A program made the translations under genes and the position numbers. DNA of 7,606 nt from an uncultured Clostridia bacterium. Lineage in GTDB: Bacteria; Bacillota_A; Clostridia; TANB77; CAG-508. The DNA is taken from the NCBI GenBank assembly GCA_947627825.1, contig CANQXO010000064.1:1-7606 (forward strand), read 5' to 3'. The notes below the pieces were generated by a model. The model saw nothing but the letters and a program-made list of their open reading frames with translations. It was not told the DNA's origin and ran no database searches. Positions 1 to 5,677 of this stretch are shown one piece after another (within the stretch, counting starts at the first letter, position 1; each line of letters begins with the position of its first letter).

Positions 1-1053
1 AGCTTCATTGTAACTTATGTCTTTTTCGTTTGAAATTTCTTGAGCTATTTGGTTTATTGCGGCTGCTGTATGGAATGATAAACCTGTTTTACCATTTGAT
101 AAACTTCCTTTTGAAAAAGCTAATCCAGCATTTACTTCTTCTTTTGCCTGATTCAACTCCTCCTCTGTGATTTTACCCAACTCATTCATTTTGCTTAAAA
201 CATTTAGAGTTCTATTATTTATTTTTTCAGTATTTGGTGTTTCTGCATAAGGGTCATAAGAGTTTGGTGAGTTATTTATTCCTGCAATAAAAGCTGCCTG
301 AGCCAAACTTAAATCTTTTGCACTTTTATTAAAGTAGTAAATTGATGCTGCCTCTACACCTCTTATTTCTAGTCCATTCGATGAACCTAGATAAATTCTA
401 TTTAAGTATCTTTCAAGTATTTGGTCTTTGTTTAGCATTTTTTCTACTTGTACTGCTCTTGACCACTCTCTTATTTTTCTTTCTATTCCTGCTAAACCAT
501 TTCTTTCGTCATCTTTCATGGTGATTTTTATAAGCTGTTGGGTAATTGTACTACCTCCAAAGTTTCCTTTTCCTCTTGTTAGTACAAAGTCAACAACTGC
601 GTGCAAAGTTCTTTTTATATCAATACCATTATGTGAATAAAATCTTTCATCCTCTATAGCAACAAAAGCATCTGGTAACACTCCCATTTCAGAAATTGTA
701 AGCTTTTTATTTATTTCATCACCGGTTAGAGTATTCATTAACTCTCCATTACCATCATAAATGTAGGCTCCTCCTGAATCTAGCAATAATTGTTCTTCTG
801 TTAGTGCCCACTTGTCAGTTTTAAAAATCGCTACAACTCCTGCAATACATGCAATAATTAAAATTAATATTATTAAAAAGAAAATTTTGAAGAATAATCT
901 AAGTTTAGGATGTTTTTTCTTTTTCTTTTTTTTGCCTTTTACATCTGTATCAACTATTACAGTATTATTTTCATCATCTATATGTCTTTGTTTATAGTCT
1001 TTTGGGTTAGTCTTTATTTTTTCATGACTACTTTTTTTACTTCTTCTTTTCAT
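1..1053 (-). CDS. Class A penicillin-binding protein (PBP1A-like), N-terminal part
   Basis: This gene encodes a bifunctional peptidoglycan glycosyltransferase/transpeptidase that polymerises lipid II outside the membrane. The 351 residues in the window run from the start to the window edge, so the transpeptidase domain is not visible. Residues 1-50 are a cytoplasmic tail rich in Lys and Arg, with seven Lys in a row at about 41-47. Residues 53-77 form one membrane helix. The glycosyltransferase family 51 domain follows: EDERFYSHNG at 134-143 with the catalytic Glu134, GGSTITQQL at 166-174, and ERKIREW at 191-197 with the second conserved acid, Glu196. A LERYLNRIYLG segment comes next. ATG at 1051-1053 follows an AGGAGGT Shine-Dalgarno at 1058-1064. 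The gene has its own promoter just behind dprA. The family is certain; the subgroup (PBP1A, PBP1F and others) is not. Confidence 0.96.
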   Translation of the reverse strand, partial: MKRRSKKSSHEKIKTNPKDYKQRHIDDENNTVIVDTDVKGKKKKKKKHPKLRLFFKIFFLIILILIIACIAGVVAIFKTDKWALTEEQLLLDSGGAYIYDGNGELMNTLTGDEINKKLTISEMGVLPDAFVAIEDERFYSHNGIDIKRTLHAVVDFVLTRGKGNFGGSTITQQLIKITMKDDERNGLAGIERKIREWSRAVQVEKMLNKDQILERYLNRIYLGSSNGLEIRGVEAASIYYFNKSAKDLSLAQAAFIAGINNSPNSYDPYAETPNTEKINNRTLNVLSKMNELGKITEEELNQAKEEVNAGLAFSKGSLSNGKTGLSFHTAAAINQIAQEISNEKDISYNEA

Positions 1054-1085
1054 AAATACCTCCTAAAGGGTAAACCGATAGCTAT

Positions 1086-1114
1086 ATTATATTACAAATC
1101 AAAAAATATTACAA
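1086..1114 (-). promoter_or_regulatory. Sigma-A promoter of the PBP gene
   Basis: Reading the minus strand, a -35 box TTGTAA (1109-1114) is followed by a 17-base spacer and a perfect -10 box TATAAT (1086-1091). It lies between the dprA stop and the PBP start, so the PBP can be transcribed independently of dprA. Confidence 0.7.
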
Positions 1115-1117
1115 TAT

Positions 1118-1729
1118 TTAGATAAAATTTAAATCATTAATATTAGTAATTATTTCTGCTCCTTCTTTTATTAGTTTGTTTGTACCTTTTGAGTATTGCG
1201 AGAAAATATTTCCTGGAAATGCAAATACTCTTCTTCCTTGTTCTAAAGCCATCTGTGCTGTTATTAATGAACCGCTGTGTTCTTTTGCCTCAACGACAAC
1301 TGTCCCTTTTGACAAGCCACTAATTATTCGATTCCTTTTGGGAAAATTTTCGGCTAATGGTCTTGTTCCTAAAGGAAACTCACTCACAATTGCCCCTCCA
1401 CTTAATACTATTTGTTTAGCAAGATTTATATTCTCCTTTGGATAAATCATGTCCAATCCATGTGCAACAACAGCAACTGTTTTACCTTTTGCTTTTAATG
1501 TACCAATATGTGCACAACTATCTATGCCTAATGCTAATCCACTTACTATAACAATACCTTGGCTTGCTAAATTATAAGCTAGCTTTATACAGGCTTCTTT
1601 TCCATAATCACTACAATCTCTACTTCCTACTATGGATATTAAATTTCTTCTAAGTAATTCAGTATTTCCTAATACATATAATATTTTGGGTCTATCATTT
1701 ATCTCTGATAATAGATATGGATATTGCAA
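1118..1729 (-). CDS. dprA: DprA/Smf family DNA-processing protein, short form lacking the N-terminal SAM-like domain
   Basis: DprA binds incoming single-stranded DNA and loads RecA during natural transformation. The visible 203 residues cover the Rossmann-like core: a YP-x-LL-x-EI entry strand at 3-10, GSR at 35-37, SGLALGID at 63-70, the hallmark FPKRNRIISGLS at 129-140, VVVEA at 144-148, SGSLITA at 152-158 and FPGN at 171-174. Typical family members are about 280-370 residues, with an N-terminal SAM-like domain and often a C-terminal winged helix; both are absent here. The span given starts at TTG 1727-1729, the only standard start codon in frame, but that codon has no Shine-Dalgarno. The frame stays open upstream to a TAG at 1775-1777, and a perfect AGGAGG sits at 1771-1776. 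Initiation at ATT 1760-1762 (8-base spacing, 214 residues) is therefore a serious alternative. It lies directly behind a terminator with no clear promoter. Whether it is a working short DprA or a decaying 5'-truncated copy cannot be decided; the core is intact and unframeshifted. Confidence 0.9.
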   Translation of the reverse strand: MQYPYLLSEINDRPKILYVLGNTELLRRNLISIVGSRDCSDYGKEACIKLAYNLASQGIVIVSGLALGIDSCAHIGTLKAKGKTVAVVAHGLDMIYPKENINLAKQIVLSGGAIVSEFPLGTRPLAENFPKRNRIISGLSKGTVVVEAKEHSGSLITAQMALEQGRRVFAFPGNIFSQYSKGTNKLIKEGAEIITNINDLNFI

Positions 1730-1770
1730 ATCACTATCTTTTAATTCTTGTATTTTATAAATTATTGTAT

Positions 1771-1776
1771 CCTCCT
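1771..1776 (-). promoter_or_regulatory. Perfect Shine-Dalgarno before dprA without a standard start codon
   Basis: The minus strand reads AGGAGG here. No ATG occurs in any frame in the next 45 bases. The in-frame TTG is 41 bases away. ATA (1763-1765) and ATT (1760-1762) lie 5 and 8 bases downstream in the dprA frame, and ATT is at the usual distance. AUU initiation is known in bacteria (infC is the classic case), so this site argues for a non-standard start. Confidence 0.6.
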
Positions 1777-1783
1777 AACACAC

Positions 1784-1810
1784 AAAAAGGGAGCCATAAA
1801 TCTGGTCCCC
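1784..1810 (-). terminator. Rho-independent terminator of the rpoZ-kinase operon
   Basis: On the minus strand, GGGACCA (1803-1809) pairs with TGGCTCCC (1789-1796) across a six-base loop. The stem has one bulged C, is GC-rich at its base and is followed by five T (1784-1788). It lies 27 bases after the kinase stop codon. The dprA Shine-Dalgarno begins only 7 bases beyond the T run, so dprA must use readthrough or a promoter buried in this region. Confidence 0.72.
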
Positions 1811-1836
1811 CTCAATTTTATTTTTTTCATAAATAT

Positions 1837-2397
1837 TTAATCATTTAGCCATTCATAATATTTTCTCTCTATTTCGTTTGCTACTTCTTCTGGTGTTACA
1901 TTTGTCGTATCAATAACTAAATCATAATTTGACATATCATCTCTATCTACTCCGTATAATGATAAATACCTTCTATTTTCCAAATTATGTCTAGTAATCA
2001 AGTCTTGTTTTTGTTCTTCAACAGTATCAAATTTTTCTGTATCTTTTCTATTCATGTCATCAAAAGCTCTTTGTGCTGCAACATCAATCTCAACTTTCAA
2101 GTAAACCTTAAAAGATTGTGGTACTGCATACCACCCTAATCTTGCATCAATAATAAAATTATCATGATTTTCAGCATAGTTTGCCGCACTATTTTCTATT
2201 TGTCTGTCTATTTCTGGGTGTTTTTCAACATATTTTCCAAAGCTAGTTACATCCATATTCTTTGCTTTAGCAAGTTCTCTAAAATATGTACCATTTCTAT
2301 ACACTTCATAATTTAATTTTTCTATTAAAATATTTGAAACTACACCTTTACCACTTGCTAAATCACCAGAAATTGATATAATATGCTTTTTCTTCAT
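1837..2397 (-). CDS. Cytidylate kinase-like family protein (P-loop nucleoside monophosphate kinase)
   Basis: This 186-residue soluble protein resembles the compact cytidylate-kinase-like family, which is predicted to move phosphate from ATP to a nucleoside monophosphate, probably (d)CMP. An N-terminal beta strand leads into a Walker A loop, GDLASGKG at 11-18 with Lys17. The NMP-binding region includes RNGTYFRELA near residue 34, followed by a DARLGWY segment. The C-terminal part has the R-x-x-x-E-N-R-R-Y lid helix and ends with YDLVIDTTNVTPEEV, a strand-turn-helix typical of the family. A GTG six bases upstream also fits the frame, but it lies inside the Shine-Dalgarno; GAGG at 2403-2406 with 5-base spacing selects ATG 2395-2397. 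It is the second gene of the rpoZ operon. Guanylate kinase is the usual rpoZ neighbour in Firmicutes, so the position is notable. The true nucleotide substrate cannot be read from the sequence. Confidence 0.85.
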   Translation of the reverse strand: MKKKHIISISGDLASGKGVVSNILIEKLNYEVYRNGTYFRELAKAKNMDVTSFGKYVEKHPEIDRQIENSAANYAENHDNFIIDARLGWYAVPQSFKVYLKVEIDVAAQRAFDDMNRKDTEKFDTVEEQKQDLITRHNLENRRYLSLYGVDRDDMSNYDLVIDTTNVTPEEVANEIERKYYEWLND

Positions 2398-2409
2398 AAA
2401 CACCTCGTT

Positions 2410-2706
2410 TTAATCTTCAATTTTTTCTTCGTTACTGTTTTGCATTTCTTTTTCATTATATTCTTCTTGTTTTGATTCTTCTTTTCTTTTTTCTAATTCC
2501 TTATCCCAATTTTCTTGGTCATAAATTTTTACTTTATCTTCTTTTATTTCATCTGCTGCATATGTAACTGGTGAAGCCTCCTCTTTATCAGTCATTGGCT
2601 TACTGCCTTTAGAAATCTGTCTTGCTCTTTTTGCAGTTGCAATTACTAAACTATATCTATTTTCAGCTTTTTCAAGTAATTCTACAACGGTTGGTTTTTC
2701 AATCAT
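2410..2706 (-). CDS. rpoZ: DNA-directed RNA polymerase omega subunit
   Basis: Omega is the small subunit that wraps the C-terminal end of beta-prime and helps RNA polymerase assembly. The 98 residues begin with the family's first segment, MIEKPTVVELLEKAENRYSL, then VIATAKRARQI, the helix with the most conserved residues, followed by a Lys-rich loop and a V-x-x-A-x-x-E-I segment at about 47-54. The last 40 residues are a highly charged Glu/Lys tail that is not part of the conserved core. ATG 2704-2706 follows AGGAAG with 8-base spacing. A strong promoter lies upstream, and the kinase gene starts 12 bases beyond its stop, so the two are co-transcribed. Confidence 0.93.
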   Translation of the reverse strand: MIEKPTVVELLEKAENRYSLVIATAKRARQISKGSKPMTDKEEASPVTYAADEIKEDKVKIYDQENWDKELEKRKEESKQEEYNEKEMQNSNEEKIED

Positions 2707-2769
2707 ACATTTTACTTCCTTAAATTAAATTTGAGTTTTCGGATTTACTCATAAACCAATATATACCTC

Positions 2770-2798
2770 ATTTTAGCACGATTTTTTTCAAAAGTCAA
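2770..2798 (-). promoter_or_regulatory. Strong sigma-A promoter of the rpoZ-kinase operon
   Basis: The minus strand has TTGACT (2793-2798), a 17-base spacer and TAAAAT (2770-2775), with TG one base before the -10 box (extended -10). The predicted transcription start is near 2763, giving a leader of about 57 bases. The -35 box begins only 9 bases past the stop codon of the preceding membrane protein gene. Confidence 0.85.
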
Positions 2799-2807
2799 AT
2801 ATTGGCA

Positions 2808-3482
2808 TTATTTTTTCTTTTTTATTGCTATGACAAACATTTTTATTAAAAAATATAATGTAAATATTCCTATTATAACTGCTAAAGCTATGTTTAAATG
2901 GCTAAATTGATTACTATATAAATTTAACAATATCATAGTTGAAATTCCTAACGCAGTCATTTCTATACCATGTAATCCGATTTTTTCATCTTCTTTTTTG
3001 TAAGCTATCTCAAAAAGAATTACAGCCATAAAAACTTCTATCAAAGCAATAATTTTCAGGTCAGATATAAATTCTATTGTACTAAAATTATTATTGCTTA
3101 ACACTAATACTATAAAATATAACTCAATAAAAATAATGATTAGCTCATTTTTAAATATTTCTTTTCGTTTTAATTTTTTTCCCGCGTCTATTCGTTTTGC
3201 TTTTTTGTTATTCTGCAACTCTTTATGAATTTGTTCTAGTTCTGTTCTTTTTATAATTTCTGGGTCTATCAAATTGTCTTCAGTTTTTTTATCTACAGAC
3301 GCTTTATCTGTTGGCTTTTTTTCTATTGTCTTTTTATTCACAGTAACATTTTTTCCTGTTACTTTTTTTTCCTTATTGTCTGTATTGTTTTTGTTTTGTT
3401 CACTCGCTTTATCTGTTTTCTTTGCTTTTTTTTCTTTATTTGTTTTATTATTTTTAGTATTCCTATTTGTTTCGTTTGCCAT
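2808..3482 (-). CDS. Unrecognised membrane protein: Lys-rich N-terminal half, four C-terminal helices
   Basis: I do not recognise this 224-residue protein. Residues 1-112 are hydrophilic, low in complexity and dominated by Lys, Asn, Thr, Asp and Glu; a TDKAS pentapeptide occurs twice (23-27 and 58-62). Residues 80-112 are predicted helical and strongly basic. Four hydrophobic segments follow at about 113-129, 142-161, 171-190 and 197-219, ending in a KKKK tail. There is no signal peptide, and the positive-inside pattern suggests that both ends are cytoplasmic. A disordered basic domain on a small membrane anchor could bind nucleic acid, ribosomes or anionic lipid, but this is inference only. 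It is the last gene of the rsmE operon. ATG 3480-3482 has no adjacent Shine-Dalgarno; the nearest, AAGGAGG, is separated from it by a hairpin. The reading frame is clean and the two halves fit one protein. Confidence 0.75.
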   Translation of the reverse strand: MANETNRNTKNNKTNKEKKAKKTDKASEQNKNNTDNKEKKVTGKNVTVNKKTIEKKPTDKASVDKKTEDNLIDPEIIKRTELEQIHKELQNNKKAKRIDAGKKLKRKEIFKNELIIIFIELYFIVLVLSNNNFSTIEFISDLKIIALIEVFMAVILFEIAYKKEDEKIGLHGIEMTALGISTMILLNLYSNQFSHLNIALAVIIGIFTLYFLIKMFVIAIKKKK

Positions 3483-3493
3483 TTTTTAATCTT

Positions 3494-3516
3494 TATATTA
3501 GTTATAAACTAATATA
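3494..3516 (-). promoter_or_regulatory. Perfect hairpin/palindrome between Shine-Dalgarno and start codon of the membrane protein gene
   Basis: Ten-base arms (3494-3503 and 3507-3516) are exactly complementary around a three-base loop. The hairpin follows the AGGAGG site at 3518-3523 and precedes ATG 3480-3482. Without it, the Shine-Dalgarno to ATG distance is 35 bases; folded out, it falls to about 12. No T run follows, so it is not a terminator. It could shape translation initiation, or act as a two-fold symmetric operator in DNA. Confidence 0.6.
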
Positions 3517-3525
3517 TCCTCCTTA

Positions 3526-4254
3526 CTATAATTCAAATTCGTAAATCATCATACTTAATATTGCGATTGATGCTGTTTCTGTTCTTAGTATTCTTTTTCC
3601 CAAAGTTACCGCTTTAGCCCCATAATTTACAAGCATATCCAACTCATTTTTATCGATACCACCTTCTGGTCCAACTATTATAGCAATTTTGTTATTTCCC
3701 CTAGTTTCTTTTAAAACCTGCTTTAATGTTGTTTTTTCTTCATTTTCATACGCAACTATTACTAAATCAAAATTTTTTAATTGCTCTAGTAGATTTTTTA
3801 TACTTAATACTCCAGTTACTTTAGGAATAATATTTCTTTTACTTTGTTTTGCTGCAGATTCGGATATGGCTTGCCATCTTAGAATTTTTTTATCAGGATC
3901 TTTTAGTTTAACAACACAATTTTTCATTTCTACCGGGACTATTTCATGCACCCCAAGTTCTACAGATTTTTGTATTATATATTCCATCTTATCTGCTTTT
4001 GGTAACCCTTGAAATAATGTTACTTCTGTTAATGGTTCCGTGGTTTCTACCTTTTCCAATATAGTACATTGAATTATTTCTTTACTAATATTTTCAATTT
4101 CAGATAGATATTTTTCGGCTGTATCTTTATTGCTAATATAAATCTTTTCACCTTTTTTCATTCTAAGCACAGAATAAATATGTCTAGCGTCTTTGCTTGT
4201 AATACTTACTATATTTCCTGTTATTTGGTTATTATTCACAAAAAAATTATGCAT
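3526..4254 (-). CDS. rsmE: 16S rRNA (uracil-1498-N3)-methyltransferase
   Basis: RsmE methylates N3 of U1498 in helix 44 of 16S rRNA using S-adenosylmethionine. The 242 residues match the usual family length. The N-terminal PUA-like domain begins MHNFFV, the standard family start, and includes a D-A-R-H-I-x-x-V-L-R-M segment at 22-32. The C-terminal SPOUT knot domain carries FQGLPKADKMEYIIQKSVELG at about 81-101, VGPEGG at 194-199 and LGKRILRTETA at 218-228, which together form the SAM pocket. An in-frame ATG lies 15 bases upstream, but GGGG at 4263-4266 with 8-base spacing and the family start both favour ATG 4252-4254. That ATG overlaps the preceding stop codon as TAATG, so the two genes are probably translationally coupled. 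The membrane protein gene follows 43 bases later on the same transcript. Confidence 0.96.
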   Translation of the reverse strand: MHNFFVNNNQITGNIVSITSKDARHIYSVLRMKKGEKIYISNKDTAEKYLSEIENISKEIIQCTILEKVETTEPLTEVTLFQGLPKADKMEYIIQKSVELGVHEIVPVEMKNCVVKLKDPDKKILRWQAISESAAKQSKRNIIPKVTGVLSIKNLLEQLKNFDLVIVAYENEEKTTLKQVLKETRGNNKIAIIVGPEGGIDKNELDMLVNYGAKAVTLGKRILRTETASIAILSMMIYEFEL

Positions 4255-4475
4255 TATCTTAATCCCCATTCTTGTTCATACGAAGATATAACATTATCCA
4301 TTTTGTCTTCTTCTTCATATCGTTGTTCTTCATGATATTCAATTTCACTTTTCACGCTATTTATTAGTCCTGTGTTGCTTATAGTTAATTGTCTAACTGT
4401 TATTCCTATTAATATACTGAGTATTATAATAGTTACAACAAGTATTGGCAAAGTAATTCCTCTTTCGGTTTTCAT
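4254..4475 (-). CDS. Small prepilin-like membrane protein (type IV pilin N-terminal segment)
   Basis: This is a 73-residue protein. After a short basic leader (MKTER) comes G6 followed by ITLPILVVTIIILSILIGIT, which resembles the prepilin N-terminal cleavage/methylation segment found in many Clostridial small pilin-like proteins. The expected peptidase cut is after G6. The mature +5 position, normally Glu in major pilins, is Ile here. The single hydrophobic helix spans about 8-27, and the rest is a short, very acidic helical tail (E-E-Q-R-Y-E-E-E-D region) with no globular pilin head. It may be a minor pseudopilin, a competence-pilus accessory or simply a small membrane protein. GTG at 4488-4490 is in frame but belongs to the Shine-Dalgarno; AGGAG at 4483-4487 with 7-base spacing selects ATG 4473-4475. 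It heads the rsmE operon. Confidence 0.75.
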   Translation of the reverse strand: MKTERGITLPILVVTIIILSILIGITVRQLTISNTGLINSVKSEIEYHEEQRYEEEDKMDNVISSYEQEWGLR

Positions 4476-4510
4476 ACTTTTTCTCCTCACAAATAAAATA
4501 CATTACATAC

Positions 4511-4540
4511 ATAATAACATATTTTTTTATACTAGTTCAA
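4511..4540 (-). promoter_or_regulatory. Promoter of the pilin-like/rsmE operon
   Basis: The minus strand has TTGAAC (4535-4540), an 18-base spacer and TATTAT (4511-4516), with TG one base before the -10 box. The start of transcription would be near 4504, about 29 bases before the ATG. Confidence 0.65.
4514..4524 (+). repeat. Left copy of an 11-bp direct repeat flanking the recombinase
   Basis: The plus strand reads ATAACATATTT; an identical copy in the same orientation lies at 5666-5676 beyond the other end of the recombinase gene. With one mismatch the match runs to 14 bases. It could be a recombination core (att) site, but the sequence is AT-rich and chance is not excluded. This copy overlaps the -10 box of the pilin-like gene. 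Confidence 0.3.
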
Positions 4541-4628
4541 GTGTTTACATCATAAAAATTTAAGTAATTGAGATTTTTCTTTTTCAGATTAAAACTTTTG
4601 AGAAATAATGTAATATGCTTAAATAATT

Positions 4629-5561
4629 TTACAATTTTTCAAGGAACTTTTTCTTTCTTTTATATGACGAGTGAACATATTTGTTTAAAGTGATTTCAAC
4701 ATTTGAATGTCCTAAAATTTCGCTTAATGATTTAATATCCATTCCCATTTCTATACATTTAGTTGCAAATGTATGTCTTAAAATATGAAATTTATAAGGT
4801 TTTATTCTTATTTTTTTCAAATAATTTTTAAATGTAATTTGATATGTTCTGGGTTCTATGCTCTTTTCTGAATTTCCTGTTATAAAGAAATCTGTTGGTT
4901 TATAGTTACTTTTCAATTCATTTAATATAAAATATAATTTATTAGTTATAGGGATTGTTCTAACTGATGTCTTAGTTTTTGCTGTATCAATAATTATCTC
5001 TGTTTCTCCTGTTCCTTTGTTATATATTCTCTGTAAAGTATTTTTTATATAAAGTTCTCTTTTACTAAGATCAATATTTTCCCACTTTAAGGCACATATT
5101 TCTCCTATTCTTAACCCAGTGTTTAAACAAATTATGATTCCTATACTTCTAAGTGTATTTATCTTTAAACAATAATGCTCTAATTTTCTTATTTCTCTAT
5201 CACTTAAAATTACTAACGGTTCTATATTCATCTTTGGTCCTTTAATCTTTTTTATATTTATTTTGCATTCATACTCTTCTTCTGCTAAATACAATATTGA
5301 TTTCAAATTACATAATATATCTCTAACTGTCTTGGGAGACAAATTTTGTGCTAATTCTTCAATAAACACATTAAAGTCAATTTTTTCTAAATTTTTTAGT
5401 TTTACTAAACTAAGTTTTGGAAGTAAATACTTTTCAACTGTATATACATAATTAGAATATGTAGATTTTTTGATTTCTCTTTTTTTGATCTCTAGCCATT
5501 GATGTGCTAAATCTTGGAATGTAAGTTTATTTTTATTTATTATATTTGATATTCTATGCAT
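4629..5561 (-). CDS. Tyrosine recombinase/phage-type integrase
   Basis: This 310-residue site-specific recombinase cuts and rejoins DNA through a 3'-phosphotyrosine link. An N-terminal arm and SAM-like core-binding domain (about 13-98, beginning TFQDLAHQWL) is followed by the catalytic domain. All active-site residues are visible: Arg151 in NTGLRIGE, a beta-hairpin Lys at 196 or 198, His259 and Arg262 in HILRHTFA, His285 in LGHSNVEIT and Tyr295 in LNKYVHS. ATG 5577-5579 is in frame but lies within the Shine-Dalgarno; GGAGG at 5571-5575 with 9-base spacing selects ATG 5559-5561. No excisionase, phage or conjugation gene is nearby, so it is either a stand-alone recombinase or the remnant of an integrated element. 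The architecture is that of Gram-positive phage and ICE integrases rather than XerC/XerD. Its true partner DNA sites are unknown. Confidence 0.93.
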   Translation of the reverse strand: MHRISNIINKNKLTFQDLAHQWLEIKKREIKKSTYSNYVYTVEKYLLPKLSLVKLKNLEKIDFNVFIEELAQNLSPKTVRDILCNLKSILYLAEEEYECKINIKKIKGPKMNIEPLVILSDREIRKLEHYCLKINTLRSIGIIICLNTGLRIGEICALKWENIDLSKRELYIKNTLQRIYNKGTGETEIIIDTAKTKTSVRTIPITNKLYFILNELKSNYKPTDFFITGNSEKSIEPRTYQITFKNYLKKIRIKPYKFHILRHTFATKCIEMGMDIKSLSEILGHSNVEITLNKYVHSSYKRKKKFLEKL

Positions 5562-5586
5562 ATTTCGATACCTCCACATATCCTAA

Positions 5587-5615
5587 ATATTACATAAAAT
5601 TTTCTAATTTCTCAA
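5587..5615 (-). promoter_or_regulatory. Sigma-A promoter of the recombinase gene
   Basis: The minus strand has TTGAGA (5610-5615), a 17-base spacer and TAATAT (5587-5592). The start of transcription would be near 5580, only a few bases before the Shine-Dalgarno, so the leader is very short. Confidence 0.65.
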
Positions 5616-5665
5616 CTTATAATTGCATTTTCATACCAATGGCAAACAAAAAAATTAGTTTAAAT

Positions 5666-5676
5666 ATAACATATTT
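5666..5676 (+). repeat. Right copy of the 11-bp direct repeat flanking the recombinase
   Basis: The sequence ATAACATATTT is identical in sequence and orientation to 4514-4524. The two copies bracket a segment of about 1.15 kb that holds only the recombinase and its promoter. It lies between the recombinase and tspO promoters. Confidence 0.3.
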
Positions 5677-5677
5677 C

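Noticed and set aside
1176..1445. An 89-codon plus-strand open frame across dprA
   Set aside because: It lies wholly inside dprA, has no Shine-Dalgarno, and its translation has no family features; it is an antisense shadow.
2707..2807. A riboswitch or protein-binding leader before rpoZ
   Set aside because: The predicted leader is about 57 bases, AT-rich, and contains only a four-base pairing (GAGT/ACTC); no known aptamer pattern is visible.
3274..3489. A plus-strand frame resembling a hydrophobic membrane peptide
   Set aside because: Its Phe/Leu/Ser richness is simply the reverse complement of the Lys/Asn-rich N-terminus of the membrane protein gene.
3689..4012. A 107-codon plus-strand open frame across rsmE
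   Set aside because: It is antisense to conserved RsmE codons, has no ribosome binding site, and its Ser/Phe-rich composition is that of reversed Lys/Glu codons.
4561..4628. A terminator for the recombinase gene
   Set aside because: Only a loose TTTAAG/CTTAAA outer pairing is visible, with a long unpaired interior; no credible stem precedes a T run.
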